A stretch of DNA of 64,000 bases from Magnetococcus marinus MC-1 (GTDB taxonomy: Bacteria > Pseudomonadota > Magnetococcia > Magnetococcales > Magnetococcaceae): the NCBI RefSeq assembly GCF_000014865.1, contig NC_008576.1, positions 897,501-961,500 on the forward strand. Direction: 5' to 3'. Both the position numbers and the translations under genes were made by a program. Shown piece by piece: positions 45,561-54,257 of this stretch. The notes beneath the pieces are model-generated. The model saw nothing but the letters and a program-made list of their open reading frames with translations, was not told the origin of the DNA and made no database searches. Every line of letters starts with the position of its first letter. The first letter of the stretch is position 1.

Positions 45561-47399
45561 TTAATCTAGGGCAAACTGGCTGCTGTAGTCACGTAACCGC
45601 TGCGGATCTTGATGCTCTTTGCGGAGCAACGCATTGCCCACCGCCAACCGCTCAATCCCCGTGCCCATAAAACAGCGAAAGGCATCCTCCGGCGTGCAGA
45701 CAATGGGTTCGCCGCGCACATTAAAGCTGGTGTTGACCACCAGGGGGCAGCCGGTTTTTTGTTTAAACCGGCTGATGAGGGCATGATAGCGCGGGTTGGT
45801 CTGGGCATGCACCGTCTGGATACGTGCCGAATAGTCCACGTGGGTAACGGCTGGAATCGTGGCGCGTGGCACATTGAGCTTTTCAATGCCAAACAGCTGT
45901 TGCTGTGCGGCAGTCATGGCGATGCGGTGCGGGGGCGCGACATCATCCACCAGCAGCATATATGGGCTATCCTCATGTAAATTAAACCATGTTGCAACAT
46001 CCTCCCGCAATACGGAAGGGGCAAAAGGGCGAAAGGATTCGCGAAATTTTACCTTGAGATTAAGGGTCGATTGCATCTCCGCGGAGCGCGGATCACCCAA
46101 AATAGAACGCCCCCCCAACGCACGCGGGCCAAACTCCATACGGCCCTGAAACCAGCCAACCGCTTTGCCTTCGGCGAGGGCTTGGGCACAGGCCTCCAGC
46201 AACGCTTCCTCTGTCAGGGTCTCAAAGTGGGCACCTTCGGCCAATAGCCGGGCTTCAATCTCGGCTTGGCTAAAGGCAGGACCCAGATAGGCCCCCTGCA
46301 TGGCATCACCACTTTGGGCGTCGCGCTGGCGTGGCTGGTCCAAAAAACCGTGGTAGACCGCCAGCGCGGCACCCAGTGCCCCCCCGGCATCCCCTGCGGC
46401 GGGTTGAATCCAGAGTTTTTCCACATGCCCATCCCGCAGAATTTTACCATTGGCGACGCAGTTGAGCGCCACACCACCCGCCATGCAGAGATTTTTTTGT
46501 CCGGTCTGTTTGACAATATCGCGGGTTAAACGCAAGACGGCCGCTTCGATCACCGCTTGAATAGAGGCGGCCAGATCCATCTCCCGTTGAGTCAAACGCT
46601 CTTCCCCGGTGCGGGGTGGGCCGCCAAACAGGGCGTCGAACTTGGTGTTGGTCATGGTTAAACCGGTGCAGTAATCAAAATAACTGAGATCCAGTCGAAA
46701 ACTGCCATCCTCTTTAAGATCCAGCAGATGGTCCAGAATGGTCTGGGCATATTTGGGTTCGCCATAGGGGGCCAGCCCCATCACTTTATACTCCCCCGAG
46801 TTTACCTTAAAACCGGTGTAGTAGGTAAAGGCCGAGTAGAGCAACCCCAATGAGTGGGGGAAGTGGATCTCTTTAATCAATTTCAGATCGTTACCCTGCC
46901 CAATGCCCAGCGAGGTGCTGGCCCACTCGCCCACCCCATCCATGGTAAGCACCGCAGCGTTCTCAAAGGGAGAGGGAAAAAAGGCGCTGGCGGCATGGCT
47001 TTGATGGTGTTCAGAAAAAAGCAGCCGCTGTGCTAGGTTGTCCCCCCCATCCAACGCTTTGAGTTCATCAAGCAGCAGTTTTTTTTGAAACAGCTTCTCT
47101 TTAATCCACACCATCATGGCCATACGGAACGATTTAAACCCTCTGGGCGCAAAGGCCAGATAGGTCTCCATCAACCGTTCAAATTTTAAAAACGGCTTGT
47201 CGTAGAAGACAATATGATCCACCTCAGCAAGGGAGATGCCGGCTTGTTGCAAACAAAAGCCCAGGGCATGACGGGGAAAAGCGGCATCGTGTTTAATGCG
47301 GGTAAAACGCTCTTCTTGGGCCGCCGCGATGATGTGGCCATCCTTGAGCAGGGCGGCAGCAGAGTCGTGATAATAGGCGGAAATGCCAAGAATATACAT
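45561..47399 (-). CDS. Carbamoyltransferase, NodU/CmcH family
   Basis: A 612-residue enzyme with an N-terminal Kae1-like domain and a C-terminal YrdC-like domain. It would transfer a carbamoyl group from carbamoyl phosphate via an adenylate to a hydroxyl of a sugar or other small molecule. It starts MYILGISAYYHDSAAALL. It has the metal-binding SEHHQSHAASAFFPSPF, the stretch MAGGVALNCVANGKIL, FQGRMEFGPRALGGRSILGD and VNTSFNVRGEPIVCTPEDA. It ends an operon with a DUF5989 and an SxtJ-type gene, a combination recurring beside such enzymes. The acceptor is unknown. Confidence 0.93.
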   Translation of the reverse strand: MYILGISAYYHDSAAALLKDGHIIAAAQEERFTRIKHDAAFPRHALGFCLQQAGISLAEVDHIVFYDKPFLKFERLMETYLAFAPRGFKSFRMAMMVWIKEKLFQKKLLLDELKALDGGDNLAQRLLFSEHHQSHAASAFFPSPFENAAVLTMDGVGEWASTSLGIGQGNDLKLIKEIHFPHSLGLLYSAFTYYTGFKVNSGEYKVMGLAPYGEPKYAQTILDHLLDLKEDGSFRLDLSYFDYCTGLTMTNTKFDALFGGPPRTGEERLTQREMDLAASIQAVIEAAVLRLTRDIVKQTGQKNLCMAGGVALNCVANGKILRDGHVEKLWIQPAAGDAGGALGAALAVYHGFLDQPRQRDAQSGDAMQGAYLGPAFSQAEIEARLLAEGAHFETLTEEALLEACAQALAEGKAVGWFQGRMEFGPRALGGRSILGDPRSAEMQSTLNLKVKFRESFRPFAPSVLREDVATWFNLHEDSPYMLLVDDVAPPHRIAMTAAQQQLFGIEKLNVPRATIPAVTHVDYSARIQTVHAQTNPRYHALISRFKQKTGCPLVVNTSFNVRGEPIVCTPEDAFRCFMGTGIERLAVGNALLRKEHQDPQRLRDYSSQFALD

Positions 47400-47422
47400 G
47401 CATCACATCCCGTGAACAGCGT

Positions 47423-47572
47423 TTAAAAGAGGGTGTAGATAAAGGGAGCAACGGCGCTGCCTTGGGTCATGACAACCAAGCCACCCAATAACACCATCAT
47501 GAGCATAATGGGGAGCAGCCAAAACTTTTTACGGGCCTTCATGAACTGCCATAACTCGCCAAAAAAGGACAT
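47423..47572 (-). CDS. DUF5989-type small membrane protein
   Basis: A 49-residue protein, start ATG at 47572, stop TAA at 47423. It begins MSFFGELWQFMKARKKFWLL, followed by a hydrophobic helix (PIMLMMVLLGGLVVMT) and the short end APFIYTLF. The FxxELWxFMKxRKKFWLLP pattern is the mark of the DUF5989 family, which sits between SxtJ-type and carbamoyltransferase genes in many bacteria, exactly as here. It lies 23 bases before the carbamoyltransferase start and 31 bases after the SxtJ-type stop. Its function is unknown; it may support the enzyme at the membrane. Confidence 0.88.
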   Translation of the reverse strand: MSFFGELWQFMKARKKFWLLPIMLMMVLLGGLVVMTQGSAVAPFIYTLF

Positions 47573-47603
47573 GGTAAACCTCTTGGTGTTTAGAACGGGG
47601 GGC

Positions 47604-48014
47604 TTAAAACTGATTTTTCATGCTGTCAGGATCAGGGCCCGGTGGGCGATCTAACCAGTAGCTTGAACATTTTTTGTCAAACTTTAGACGTAAGGGATCT
47701 TTGCCGCTCAGACGCATGAGCAGACCCGTGGGCGTTACCACCATAAAAAAGAGCACACTCATGATCAAGGGGGTCATGAGTTGATGTAAAAACAGCCCAA
47801 ATTGGTACCACAACAGATTCAACGGGTGCAGTCGTTGGGGGCTAAGCAGGGCCAGCAGCAAAAACAGCGCGGCGCAACCCAGTGCCCACCAACGCAGCGT
47901 GCCACCCTGTAGTAGGGGGAGTAGCCCCACAAGGGAGAAAACGCCCACAAAGACCAAACCAAAGCTGCGGTCAGAAGGGGGCGGCGGTGTGGTTTTTACG
48001 GTGGTGTGCGTCAT
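47604..48014 (-). CDS. SxtJ-family membrane protein
   Basis: A 136-residue protein with a Pro-rich cytoplasmic start, then three or four hydrophobic helices (FGLVFVGVFSLVGLLPLL, WWALGCAALFLLLALLS, LIMSVLFFMVVTPTGLLM). It ends with the family's typical tail KDPLRLKFDKKCSSYW followed by DRPPG. SxtJ proteins accompany carbamoyltransferases in polysaccharide and natural-product loci; their role is not established. It is the first clear gene of the three-gene operon, with a weak ribosome site. A disrupted membrane frame ends 22 bases upstream. Confidence 0.88.
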   Translation of the reverse strand: MTHTTVKTTPPPPSDRSFGLVFVGVFSLVGLLPLLQGGTLRWWALGCAALFLLLALLSPQRLHPLNLLWYQFGLFLHQLMTPLIMSVLFFMVVTPTGLLMRLSGKDPLRLKFDKKCSSYWLDRPPGPDPDSMKNQF

Positions 48015-48036
48015 GGTAGCCCATAGGTTGAAGGGA

Positions 48037-48488
48037 TTATGGCTTAATCTCCGTTATGGAAGGCAAAGAATGTGCCCGCATCCACGTTAAGCGCAATGCT
48101 AGGTCGTAGGCAACGGTTTGTAGGATGGGTTGTCTTGCTGCTCGCGGGTTGGCTGCGCTTAGACCCCCTCGTGAAACAGGGGGGCGCTGTGTGGAGAAAA
48201 GGCTCCTGTAAAAATAAGCTGCGACCCATAGCGGATAAAGCATCACATAACAGACGAAGGCCAGCTTTTGAGCTAGTGCAGTTGTGCCAACAAAAGCGAT
48301 ACACCCGCGGCACAAGCGATCAACCCAATGAGTTTGATCAGGTTAACCCAAAACGCTGCCCATGCGGCGCAAACAGAGAGCTTTCCGCCATTCGCCCCCA
48401 AGGGGTGGCGGTGCTCAGCCGGCCAGTATGGATCTGTGCGGTGGCATGGCGATGGCTGGGTGGCGGTGTCATAAGGATGGTTTTGCAT
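48037..48488 (-). pseudogene. Possible frameshifted small membrane protein upstream of the sxtJ-like gene
   Basis: Two minus-strand frames follow each other. The first, from 48488, ends in a hydrophobic helix (FWVNLIKLIGLIACAAGV) and stops at 48273. The next frame, entered by a one-base shift near 48280-48300, continues with a second hydrophobic helix (LAFVCYVMLYPLWVAAYFY) and a basic tail, and stops at 48037, 22 bases before the sxtJ-like start. Joined, they would form a two-helix protein. The frame change may be a real mutation, a programmed shift, a sequencing error, or the similarity may be coincidence. Confidence 0.3.
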
Positions 48489-48704
48489 GCGCGCGCTCCG
48501 AGTTGGTGTCTCTCTCTAGTGTGGGTCTTGGCGGCGATACATGACAGATACAAAAAAGATAAAAAATAATCAGAACAGATAGGCGTGCCAGCAGGGTTTC
48601 AGGAAGGACTATGTGCCATAATGATGGATAAGAAGCCTGTTTTTTAAGTGACCTAGCTGGTCTAGGCATAACAGTTTAGTGCGTTTTGGTAGGATACAGA
48701 TATC
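48489..48704. other. Upstream region of the MocR-type gene
   Basis: This gap should hold the divergent promoters of the MocR-type regulator (plus) and the carbamoyltransferase operon (minus). An AT-richer part lies at about 48545-48580. No promoter pair stands out, and no gene was recognised. Confidence 0.35.
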
Positions 48705-50126
48705 ATGGAGAACAGGTCGCCGCGTTATCAACAATTAGCCGATCAGTTACAACAGGCGATTGAGCAAGGTACCTATGCGCCGGGTGAGCGCATGCCCTCT
48801 GTGCGTCATCTGCAACGGCGCCTTAATGTCAGCATAACCACCATCTCCAGTGCCTATGTCGAGTTGGAACGCCGGGGGTTGGCGGAGGCGCGGCCCCGCT
48901 CTGGCTATTTTGCGCGGACTCCCCTCAAACAACCGATTCCTCAAACCAGTGCGGTGCCTGGGGAGCCGGTTAAGGTGCGCCAAGGCCCCATGACCCGCGC
49001 GGTGGAATCCGCCGCGATGAGCGATGCATTGGTGCCCTTGGCGGGGGCGATTTTGGATGAAGCGCTGTTGCCACTGATCGATATACGCCGCGCCGCGCGC
49101 AGTGTCATGCGCGAACAGGCCGCTGCGGCCATGGCCTATGGTCCCCCTGCGGGTGCCATGCCCTTGCGGCGTGCTTTGGCGCAGCAACCCTGGGGGTTTG
49201 CACAGCCGCCAGGGGTGGATGAAATTCTGCTGACCCAAGGAGCTCTGGAGGCCATTAGCCTCGCCCTGCGCACCATTACCCGCCCCGGGGATGCGGTGGT
49301 GGTGGAATCCCCCAGTTTTTATGGTTTTATGCAGATGATTGAACAGATGGGGCTCTATGCTATGGAGGTGGTGACCGATGCCCAACACGGCATGCAGCCC
49401 GCAGATTTGGCCCGTGCCTTGGAAGACCCACGGGTTAAGGCGGTGCTCTCGATCCCCAGTTTTCATAATCCTATGGGGGCCGTCATGCCCGAGGCAAACC
49501 GCAAGGAGATTGTGCGTTTAATTACCCAACGGCAGGTGCCTTTGATTGAGGATGATATCTATGGTGATCTGCACTATGGGGGGGTGCGTCCAACCCCCAT
49601 GAAGGCGTGGGATAAAGAGGGCTGGGTTATCTATGTCTCCTCTTTTTCCAAGGTCTTGGGTCCCGGCTTGCGGGTGGGGTTGTGTATGCCAGGTCCTCGT
49701 TTTTATGAAAAAATGGTCAGTCTAAAGATGGCCACCTCGCTAACCTCATCCATGTTCACTCAGCTAACGGTGGCGTCGCTTTTGTTATCCGGTGCTTATG
49801 GGCGTCAGGTGCGCCATCTACGCAAGGCGCTATCGGCCAATGTCCAGCGCTTTCGCCATGGGGTGGCCAGTGCGTTTCCAGCTGAAACCCGCATGACGCA
49901 CCCCCAGGGGGGCTTTACCGTGTGGGTGGAGATGCCTGCCCAGGTGGATGGTGTGGCGCTGTATGAAGAGGCGTTGGCCGCAGGCATCGCCATTGTGCCC
50001 GGGGCGGTCTGCTCGCCGTCGGGGCGTTATCGTCATTGCATTCGTTTAAGCGCAGGGACGTTATGGAGCCGCCGGGTCGAAAAAGCGATTGCGCGGTTGG
50101 GGGAGATGGTCCATCAGCAGTTATAA
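48705..50126 (+). CDS. MocR-type regulator: GntR DNA-binding domain fused to PLP aminotransferase-like domain
   Basis: A 473-residue protein. A GntR-type winged helix occupies about 1-75 (YQQLADQLQQAIEQGTYAPG and MPSVRHLQRRLNVSITTIS). After a linker, a fold-type I aminotransferase-like domain follows, with the PLP lysine in VSSFSKVLGPGLRVGL and the substrate-side IEDDIYGDLHYGG. Such proteins sense PLP or amino-compound ligands and control nearby or unlinked genes, often by binding next to their own promoter. No obvious target flanks it: the carbamoyltransferase operon is divergent and the malic enzyme convergent. Start chosen at the ATG before SPRYQQLADQL. Confidence 0.93.
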   Translation: MENRSPRYQQLADQLQQAIEQGTYAPGERMPSVRHLQRRLNVSITTISSAYVELERRGLAEARPRSGYFARTPLKQPIPQTSAVPGEPVKVRQGPMTRAVESAAMSDALVPLAGAILDEALLPLIDIRRAARSVMREQAAAAMAYGPPAGAMPLRRALAQQPWGFAQPPGVDEILLTQGALEAISLALRTITRPGDAVVVESPSFYGFMQMIEQMGLYAMEVVTDAQHGMQPADLARALEDPRVKAVLSIPSFHNPMGAVMPEANRKEIVRLITQRQVPLIEDDIYGDLHYGGVRPTPMKAWDKEGWVIYVSSFSKVLGPGLRVGLCMPGPRFYEKMVSLKMATSLTSSMFTQLTVASLLLSGAYGRQVRHLRKALSANVQRFRHGVASAFPAETRMTHPQGGFTVWVEMPAQVDGVALYEEALAAGIAIVPGAVCSPSGRYRHCIRLSAGTLWSRRVEKAIARLGEMVHQQL

Positions 50127-50168
50127 CCAGTGTGGCTTAATGGGGGGCGGTGCGTGGGGGTAAAATGA

Positions 50169-50199
50169 GGCGGGCTTGTTTGCACAAGCCCGCCTTTTT
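50169..50199 (+). terminator. Intrinsic terminator between the MocR-type and malic enzyme genes
   Basis: GGCGGGCTTGT / ACAAGCCCGCC is an 11-base perfect stem followed by TTTTT on the plus strand. It lies 43 bases after the MocR-type gene and 18 bases past the end of the convergent malic enzyme gene. Confidence 0.92.
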
Positions 50200-50216
50200 A
50201 ACCTAACGGATCTCTG

Positions 50217-51887
50217 TTAGCGGTTGGCGTAGTTGCGATAGTTGGCATTGCACATCCACGCACTAATGCGCTCTTTGGCGTGTTCACCCAAATCTCGCTG
50301 GGCCAGTCCGCGCTTGCTGGCCAGATCGACCACCGCTAAAGCAATGTTTAGAGAGATTGCGCGGATGTCCTGCATGGAGGGATAGACACGCCCTTGATCC
50401 AGGTCACTCTGGGCGGTCATTTGGGCCAGGGTCTGGGCGGCGACTAGGAACATCTCCTCGGTCACGCGGCTGGCTTCACACATAATCACCCCTAAACCAA
50501 TACCGGGGAAACAGTAGGCATTATTCCCCTGACCCGACACAAAGGTTTGACCGGCAATGGTGACGGGCTCAAAGGGGCTGCCGCTGGCAAAGATGGCGCG
50601 CCCATCACTCCACTGGTAGCATTGTTGGGCGCTACATTCGGCCTTGCTGGTGGGGTTGGAGAGAGCAAAGATAATGGGGCGAGGATTGATGCGGGCCATG
50701 GCCTCGACCACACCCTGGTGGAAAACGCCGGGCTGCCCCGAAACCCCAATCAATACCGTGGGCATAAAGCGTTCCACCACCTGTTGCAAGTCGGTGAGTG
50801 GCGGGTCATCACAGACAAATTCTGATTTACGTCCCCGCAGATCGGTGCGGCTGCGAGTGACCAGCCCCCGTGAGTCCATAAAGCGGAACTGCTTGAGCCC
50901 CTGCTCACGGGGGATGCCCTTTTGTTCCATGGCGCGTAAAATGAGGTCGGCAATGCCAAAGCCTGCACTGCCAGCGCCCATAAAGAGATAACGCTGGGTG
51001 CATAAATCCGCCTCTGTAATGCGCAAAGCGCCCAAAATGCCAGCGAGTGCCACGGCGGCGGTGCCTTGAATATCGTCATTGAAGGTGCAGATGCGGTCCT
51101 GATATTTTTCCAATAACCGGAAGGCGTTGTCGTTAGAAAAATCCTCAAATTGAATCATGGCACGGGGGAACTGCTCCTGTACCGCCAGCACAAACTCTTC
51201 GATCATTTCATCATAGATCTCACCGGTGACACGGGGTTGGGGCAGGCCCACATAGAGGGGATCATTCCGCAGGGCTTCGTTGTTGGTGCCCATGTCCAGG
51301 GTGACAGGTAAACAGTGGATGGGGGGGATGCCCGCCAAGGCGGTATAGAGTGCCAACTTACCCACTGGAATACCCATACCGTGTGCGCCCAGATCCCCCA
51401 GGCCCAGAATACGGCTACCATCGGTTACCACAATAACCCGTACATCCTTATGGACCCAGTTGCCCAGCAGTTCAGCGATGCGGCCCTTGTCGTTAATGGA
51501 GATAAACATGCCTTGGGGGCGGCGAAAGATGTGACCATAGGTTTGGCACGCCTTACCCACCGTGGGTGTGTAGATGATGGGTAACATCTCTTCAATGTTG
51601 GTCATGACCAACCGGTAGAAGAGGGTTTCATTACGCTCTTGCAGGCCGGTTAGGAAAATATATTTCTCTAAATCGTTAGGTTTGCAGCGAAAATTATCTA
51701 AAGCCCGCCCTAACTGAGCCTCCATGGTCTGGACCCTGGGGGGCAGTAGACCGCGGAGATGAAACAGATCCCGCTCTTCTTCCGTAAAAGCCACGCCTTT
51801 GTTCATGTAGGGATCGTTCAGGATCTCCAGCGGGTTGGCATGTCCGGTAAGCTCTTTTAAACGATTGCTATCAAATGTTTTGCCCAT
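50217..51887 (-). CDS. maeA: NAD-dependent malic enzyme (malate dehydrogenase, oxaloacetate-decarboxylating)
   Basis: A 556-residue enzyme converting malate to pyruvate, CO2 and NADH, feeding C4 acids into pyruvate metabolism. The length matches the large, SfcA/MaeA-type enzymes. Conserved parts are FRRPQGMFISINDKGRI, VTDGSRILGLGDLGAHGMG, DMGTNNEALRNDPLYVGLP, FNDDIQGTAAVALAGIL and the nucleotide loop FMGAGSAGFGIADL. The start at 51887 (MGKTFDSN), with GGAG upstream, is favoured over an open extension to 52004. Confidence 0.95.
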   Translation of the reverse strand: MGKTFDSNRLKELTGHANPLEILNDPYMNKGVAFTEEERDLFHLRGLLPPRVQTMEAQLGRALDNFRCKPNDLEKYIFLTGLQERNETLFYRLVMTNIEEMLPIIYTPTVGKACQTYGHIFRRPQGMFISINDKGRIAELLGNWVHKDVRVIVVTDGSRILGLGDLGAHGMGIPVGKLALYTALAGIPPIHCLPVTLDMGTNNEALRNDPLYVGLPQPRVTGEIYDEMIEEFVLAVQEQFPRAMIQFEDFSNDNAFRLLEKYQDRICTFNDDIQGTAAVALAGILGALRITEADLCTQRYLFMGAGSAGFGIADLILRAMEQKGIPREQGLKQFRFMDSRGLVTRSRTDLRGRKSEFVCDDPPLTDLQQVVERFMPTVLIGVSGQPGVFHQGVVEAMARINPRPIIFALSNPTSKAECSAQQCYQWSDGRAIFASGSPFEPVTIAGQTFVSGQGNNAYCFPGIGLGVIMCEASRVTEEMFLVAAQTLAQMTAQSDLDQGRVYPSMQDIRAISLNIALAVVDLASKRGLAQRDLGEHAKERISAWMCNANYRNYANR

Positions 51888-52353
51888 CTGTTTTTCTACT
51901 CCGGTTAGCCTGGGGGGGGGAGCCCGCTCCAGGAATTGCCCTGCATCGGTCAAGTATGCCAGATTAATGTGAAAGCAAAGAGACGTTAATAAGACATTTT
52001 GCATGCAATAGGCGCGTTTTCTGTCTAGCCGCAGGCCCAGTCGTTACAGTTGGTCAATGAGACCCTTGTCGCGTTCGGCTCCAGGGGGCTCCCATGGTAG
52101 CGGTTGCATCAAGCTGGTGGATGAGCAGAGGGGTGTTTTATGGTGGGTATCGTGATACTCTGCCCAAGCGGTGGCGTTGGCCTAAGCCCTGTCCGCTAAG
52201 GAACCGTTTGAGACAGGGCAGGGGGGGGTGAAACGGGCCTCTTTCTGCCCGTTTGGAGCGGGCTAGAAGCATCATCCAGTCAAGGTTGTGCAGAAACTTT
52301 TTACCGATGAAACCCTGACGATCGAATCCCCGCAGGCACGGTTGGGAGAATTT
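51888..52353. other. Divergent region between malic enzyme and galE, with two hairpins
   Basis: About 465 bases. Near galE lie two inverted repeats: GCCCTGTC / GACAGGGC at 52186-52219 (18-base loop) and AAACGGGC / GCCCGTTT at 52231-52254 (8-base loop). Neither is followed by a T-run. They would fall in the galE leader if transcription starts upstream of 52186. No gene is seen. Confidence 0.5.
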
Positions 52354-53367
52354 ATGAAGGCGATTTTGGTGACGGGTGGTGCAGGGTATATAGGCAGTCA
52401 TGTGTGTAAGGTGTTATCACAAAGTGGTTTTTTACCGATAACTTACGATAATTTAAGCGAGGGGCACCCCTGGGCCGTCCGTTGGGGGCCGCTGGTGGTC
52501 GGGGGGCTTGACGATGGGGCTAAATTGGCAGGTCTCTTTGCACAGTACCAGCCGCAAGCGGTGATCCACTTGGCGGGTCGTGCCTATGTGGGTGAATCCA
52601 TGACGGACCCGGCCCTATACTACCGCAATAATGTGCAGGCCGCGTTGGTGCTGTTGGAATGTATGCGTCAATATGGTTGTAAAAATATCATATTTTCCAG
52701 TAGTTGTGCGACCTATGGCGAACATCGGCAGATGCCCATAACCGAGGCGATGTCCCAACATCCCATCAATCCCTATGGGCGTTCTAAGTTGATGTTTGAG
52801 TGGATGTTGCAGGACTATCAGGTGTATGGCTTGCAGAGTGTGGCCTTACGCTATTTTAATGCCAGTGGTGCCGATCTGGAGGGCGAGATTGGTGAGCAGC
52901 ACCAACCAGAACCCCACATTATACCCCGCTTGTTAGAAGCCGCCCGTAAGGGTAGCCCCTTTACCATCTATGGTACCGATTATGAGAGTGAGGATGGCAC
53001 CTGCGTGCGGGATTATATCCATGTGAGCGATCTGGCCCAGGCGCACCTGTTGGCGTTGCAATGGTTGTGGCGGGGGGGTGAGAGCCGCGCTTTTAACCTA
53101 GGTAATGGTCAGGGTTTTTCCATTCGACAGTTAATTAAAGTGGCCGAGACAGTGACCGGCAAAAGCATCGCGGTGCAGTTGGGTGCCCGCCGCCCTGGCG
53201 ATCCCGCCGTGTTGGTGGGCAGCGCAGAAAAGGCGCGGGAAGAGCTGGGGTGGCAGCCTCAATATGGTACCTTGGAAATTATTTTAACGAGTGCTTGGCG
53301 CTGGATGCAGCGGCGCCAAGATCCCCCCGTGGTAGATGGGATAGAGGAGTCCATCGGTGAACCATGA
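52354..53367 (+). CDS. galE: UDP-glucose 4-epimerase
   Basis: A 337-residue short-chain dehydrogenase/reductase-type epimerase that interconverts UDP-glucose and UDP-galactose (or their GlcNAc/GalNAc forms) for surface polysaccharide. It opens with the NAD motif LVTGGAGYIGSHVCKVL, has the catalytic SSSCATYGEH and YGRSK (Tyr and Lys), RYFNASGAD, and the late DGTCVRDYIHVSDLAQAH typical of GalE. The ATG at 52354 has GGGAGA 5 bases upstream; an open extension to 52288 adds no family sequence. It overlaps the glycosyltransferase start by 11 bases. Confidence 0.95.
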   Translation: MKAILVTGGAGYIGSHVCKVLSQSGFLPITYDNLSEGHPWAVRWGPLVVGGLDDGAKLAGLFAQYQPQAVIHLAGRAYVGESMTDPALYYRNNVQAALVLLECMRQYGCKNIIFSSSCATYGEHRQMPITEAMSQHPINPYGRSKLMFEWMLQDYQVYGLQSVALRYFNASGADLEGEIGEQHQPEPHIIPRLLEAARKGSPFTIYGTDYESEDGTCVRDYIHVSDLAQAHLLALQWLWRGGESRAFNLGNGQGFSIRQLIKVAETVTGKSIAVQLGARRPGDPAVLVGSAEKAREELGWQPQYGTLEIILTSAWRWMQRRQDPPVVDGIEESIGEP

Positions 53368-54250
53368 ACCTGCGCCTACTGTTTCGGTATTAATGACCGC
53401 CTATAACCGCGAGCTCTACATCGCCCAGGCCATTGAGAGTGTATTGGCCTCGACCCTACAGGATTTTGAGCTCATCGTGGTGGATGATGGCTCAACCGAT
53501 CAGACCGTGACCATTGCCCAGGGGTATGCGGCGCGGGATAAGCGGGTCAAGCTCTTTATCAATGCCGAAAATCTTGGGGACTATGCCAACCGTAACCGCG
53601 CCGCCGCTTTGGCGGGGGGGCGTTATATCAAATATTTGGATTCCGACGACTATCTCTACCCGTTTGGTTTACAAGGCATGGTCGCCATGATGGAAGCCCA
53701 TCCTCAGGCGGCATTGGGGTTAAGTCGGGTGCAATATGCCCAGCGCCCTATGCCGGTGCTGCTTAGCCCCGCTGCGGCCTATGAAGATGCCTTTTTTCGC
53801 GAGGATGACTACCTTTTTGGGCGTGCGCCGGGTGCGGTCATTATCCGCCGTGATGTTTTCATGCAGTTGGGCGGCTTTTCGGGCAAGCGTCAGGTGGGGG
53901 ACCATGAAATGTGGCTGTTGATGGCCCGTGAGCATGCCGTGTTGGCGCTGCCACCTGTGTTCTATTGGTCCCGCACACACCCCCAACAGGAACAGGCTTA
54001 TGATGCCGAACATGAGAAGGGTATCATGCATTATGAGCTGCAACAGGCCGCCCTTAACCATCCGCGTTGTCCCTTATCAAAGAAGCGCCGTCTAGAGGCA
54101 TTGCAGCGGCTGCGAGACAATCAAGTCAAGGTGCTGGTGTATCTGTTGTTAAAAAGAAGATGGACAAGATTTAGAGCCTGGAAAAAGGGGTTTAAGCTCT
54201 CTTGGTCTGAGCTGGTGCGGTGGATCGGCAAACGCGGGTTTGGGGCTTAA
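53357..54250 (+). CDS. Family 2 glycosyltransferase
   Basis: A 297-residue GT-A glycosyltransferase. The N-terminus VSVLMTAYNRELYIAQAIES, the nucleotide-binding VVDDGSTDQTV and the DxD-type YLDSDDYLYPFG are standard for GT2. There is no membrane domain, apart from a basic C-terminal region. It starts with GTG at 53357, with AGAGGAG 7 bases upstream inside the galE end, so translation is coupled. GalE probably supplies its UDP-sugar or another sugar of the same glycan; the acceptor is unknown. Its end lies only 7 bases from the end of the convergent kinase gene. Confidence 0.93.
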   Translation: MNHEPAPTVSVLMTAYNRELYIAQAIESVLASTLQDFELIVVDDGSTDQTVTIAQGYAARDKRVKLFINAENLGDYANRNRAAALAGGRYIKYLDSDDYLYPFGLQGMVAMMEAHPQAALGLSRVQYAQRPMPVLLSPAAAYEDAFFREDDYLFGRAPGAVIIRRDVFMQLGGFSGKRQVGDHEMWLLMAREHAVLALPPVFYWSRTHPQQEQAYDAEHEKGIMHYELQQAALNHPRCPLSKKRRLEALQRLRDNQVKVLVYLLLKRRWTRFRAWKKGFKLSWSELVRWIGKRGFGA

Positions 54251-54257
54251 CGTGGGG

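Noticed and set aside
48072-48569. A 165-codon plus-strand frame upstream of the MocR-type gene
   Set aside because: The product is rich in Arg, Trp and Cys with no domain pattern, has no ribosome site, and overlaps the more plausible minus-strand membrane frames.
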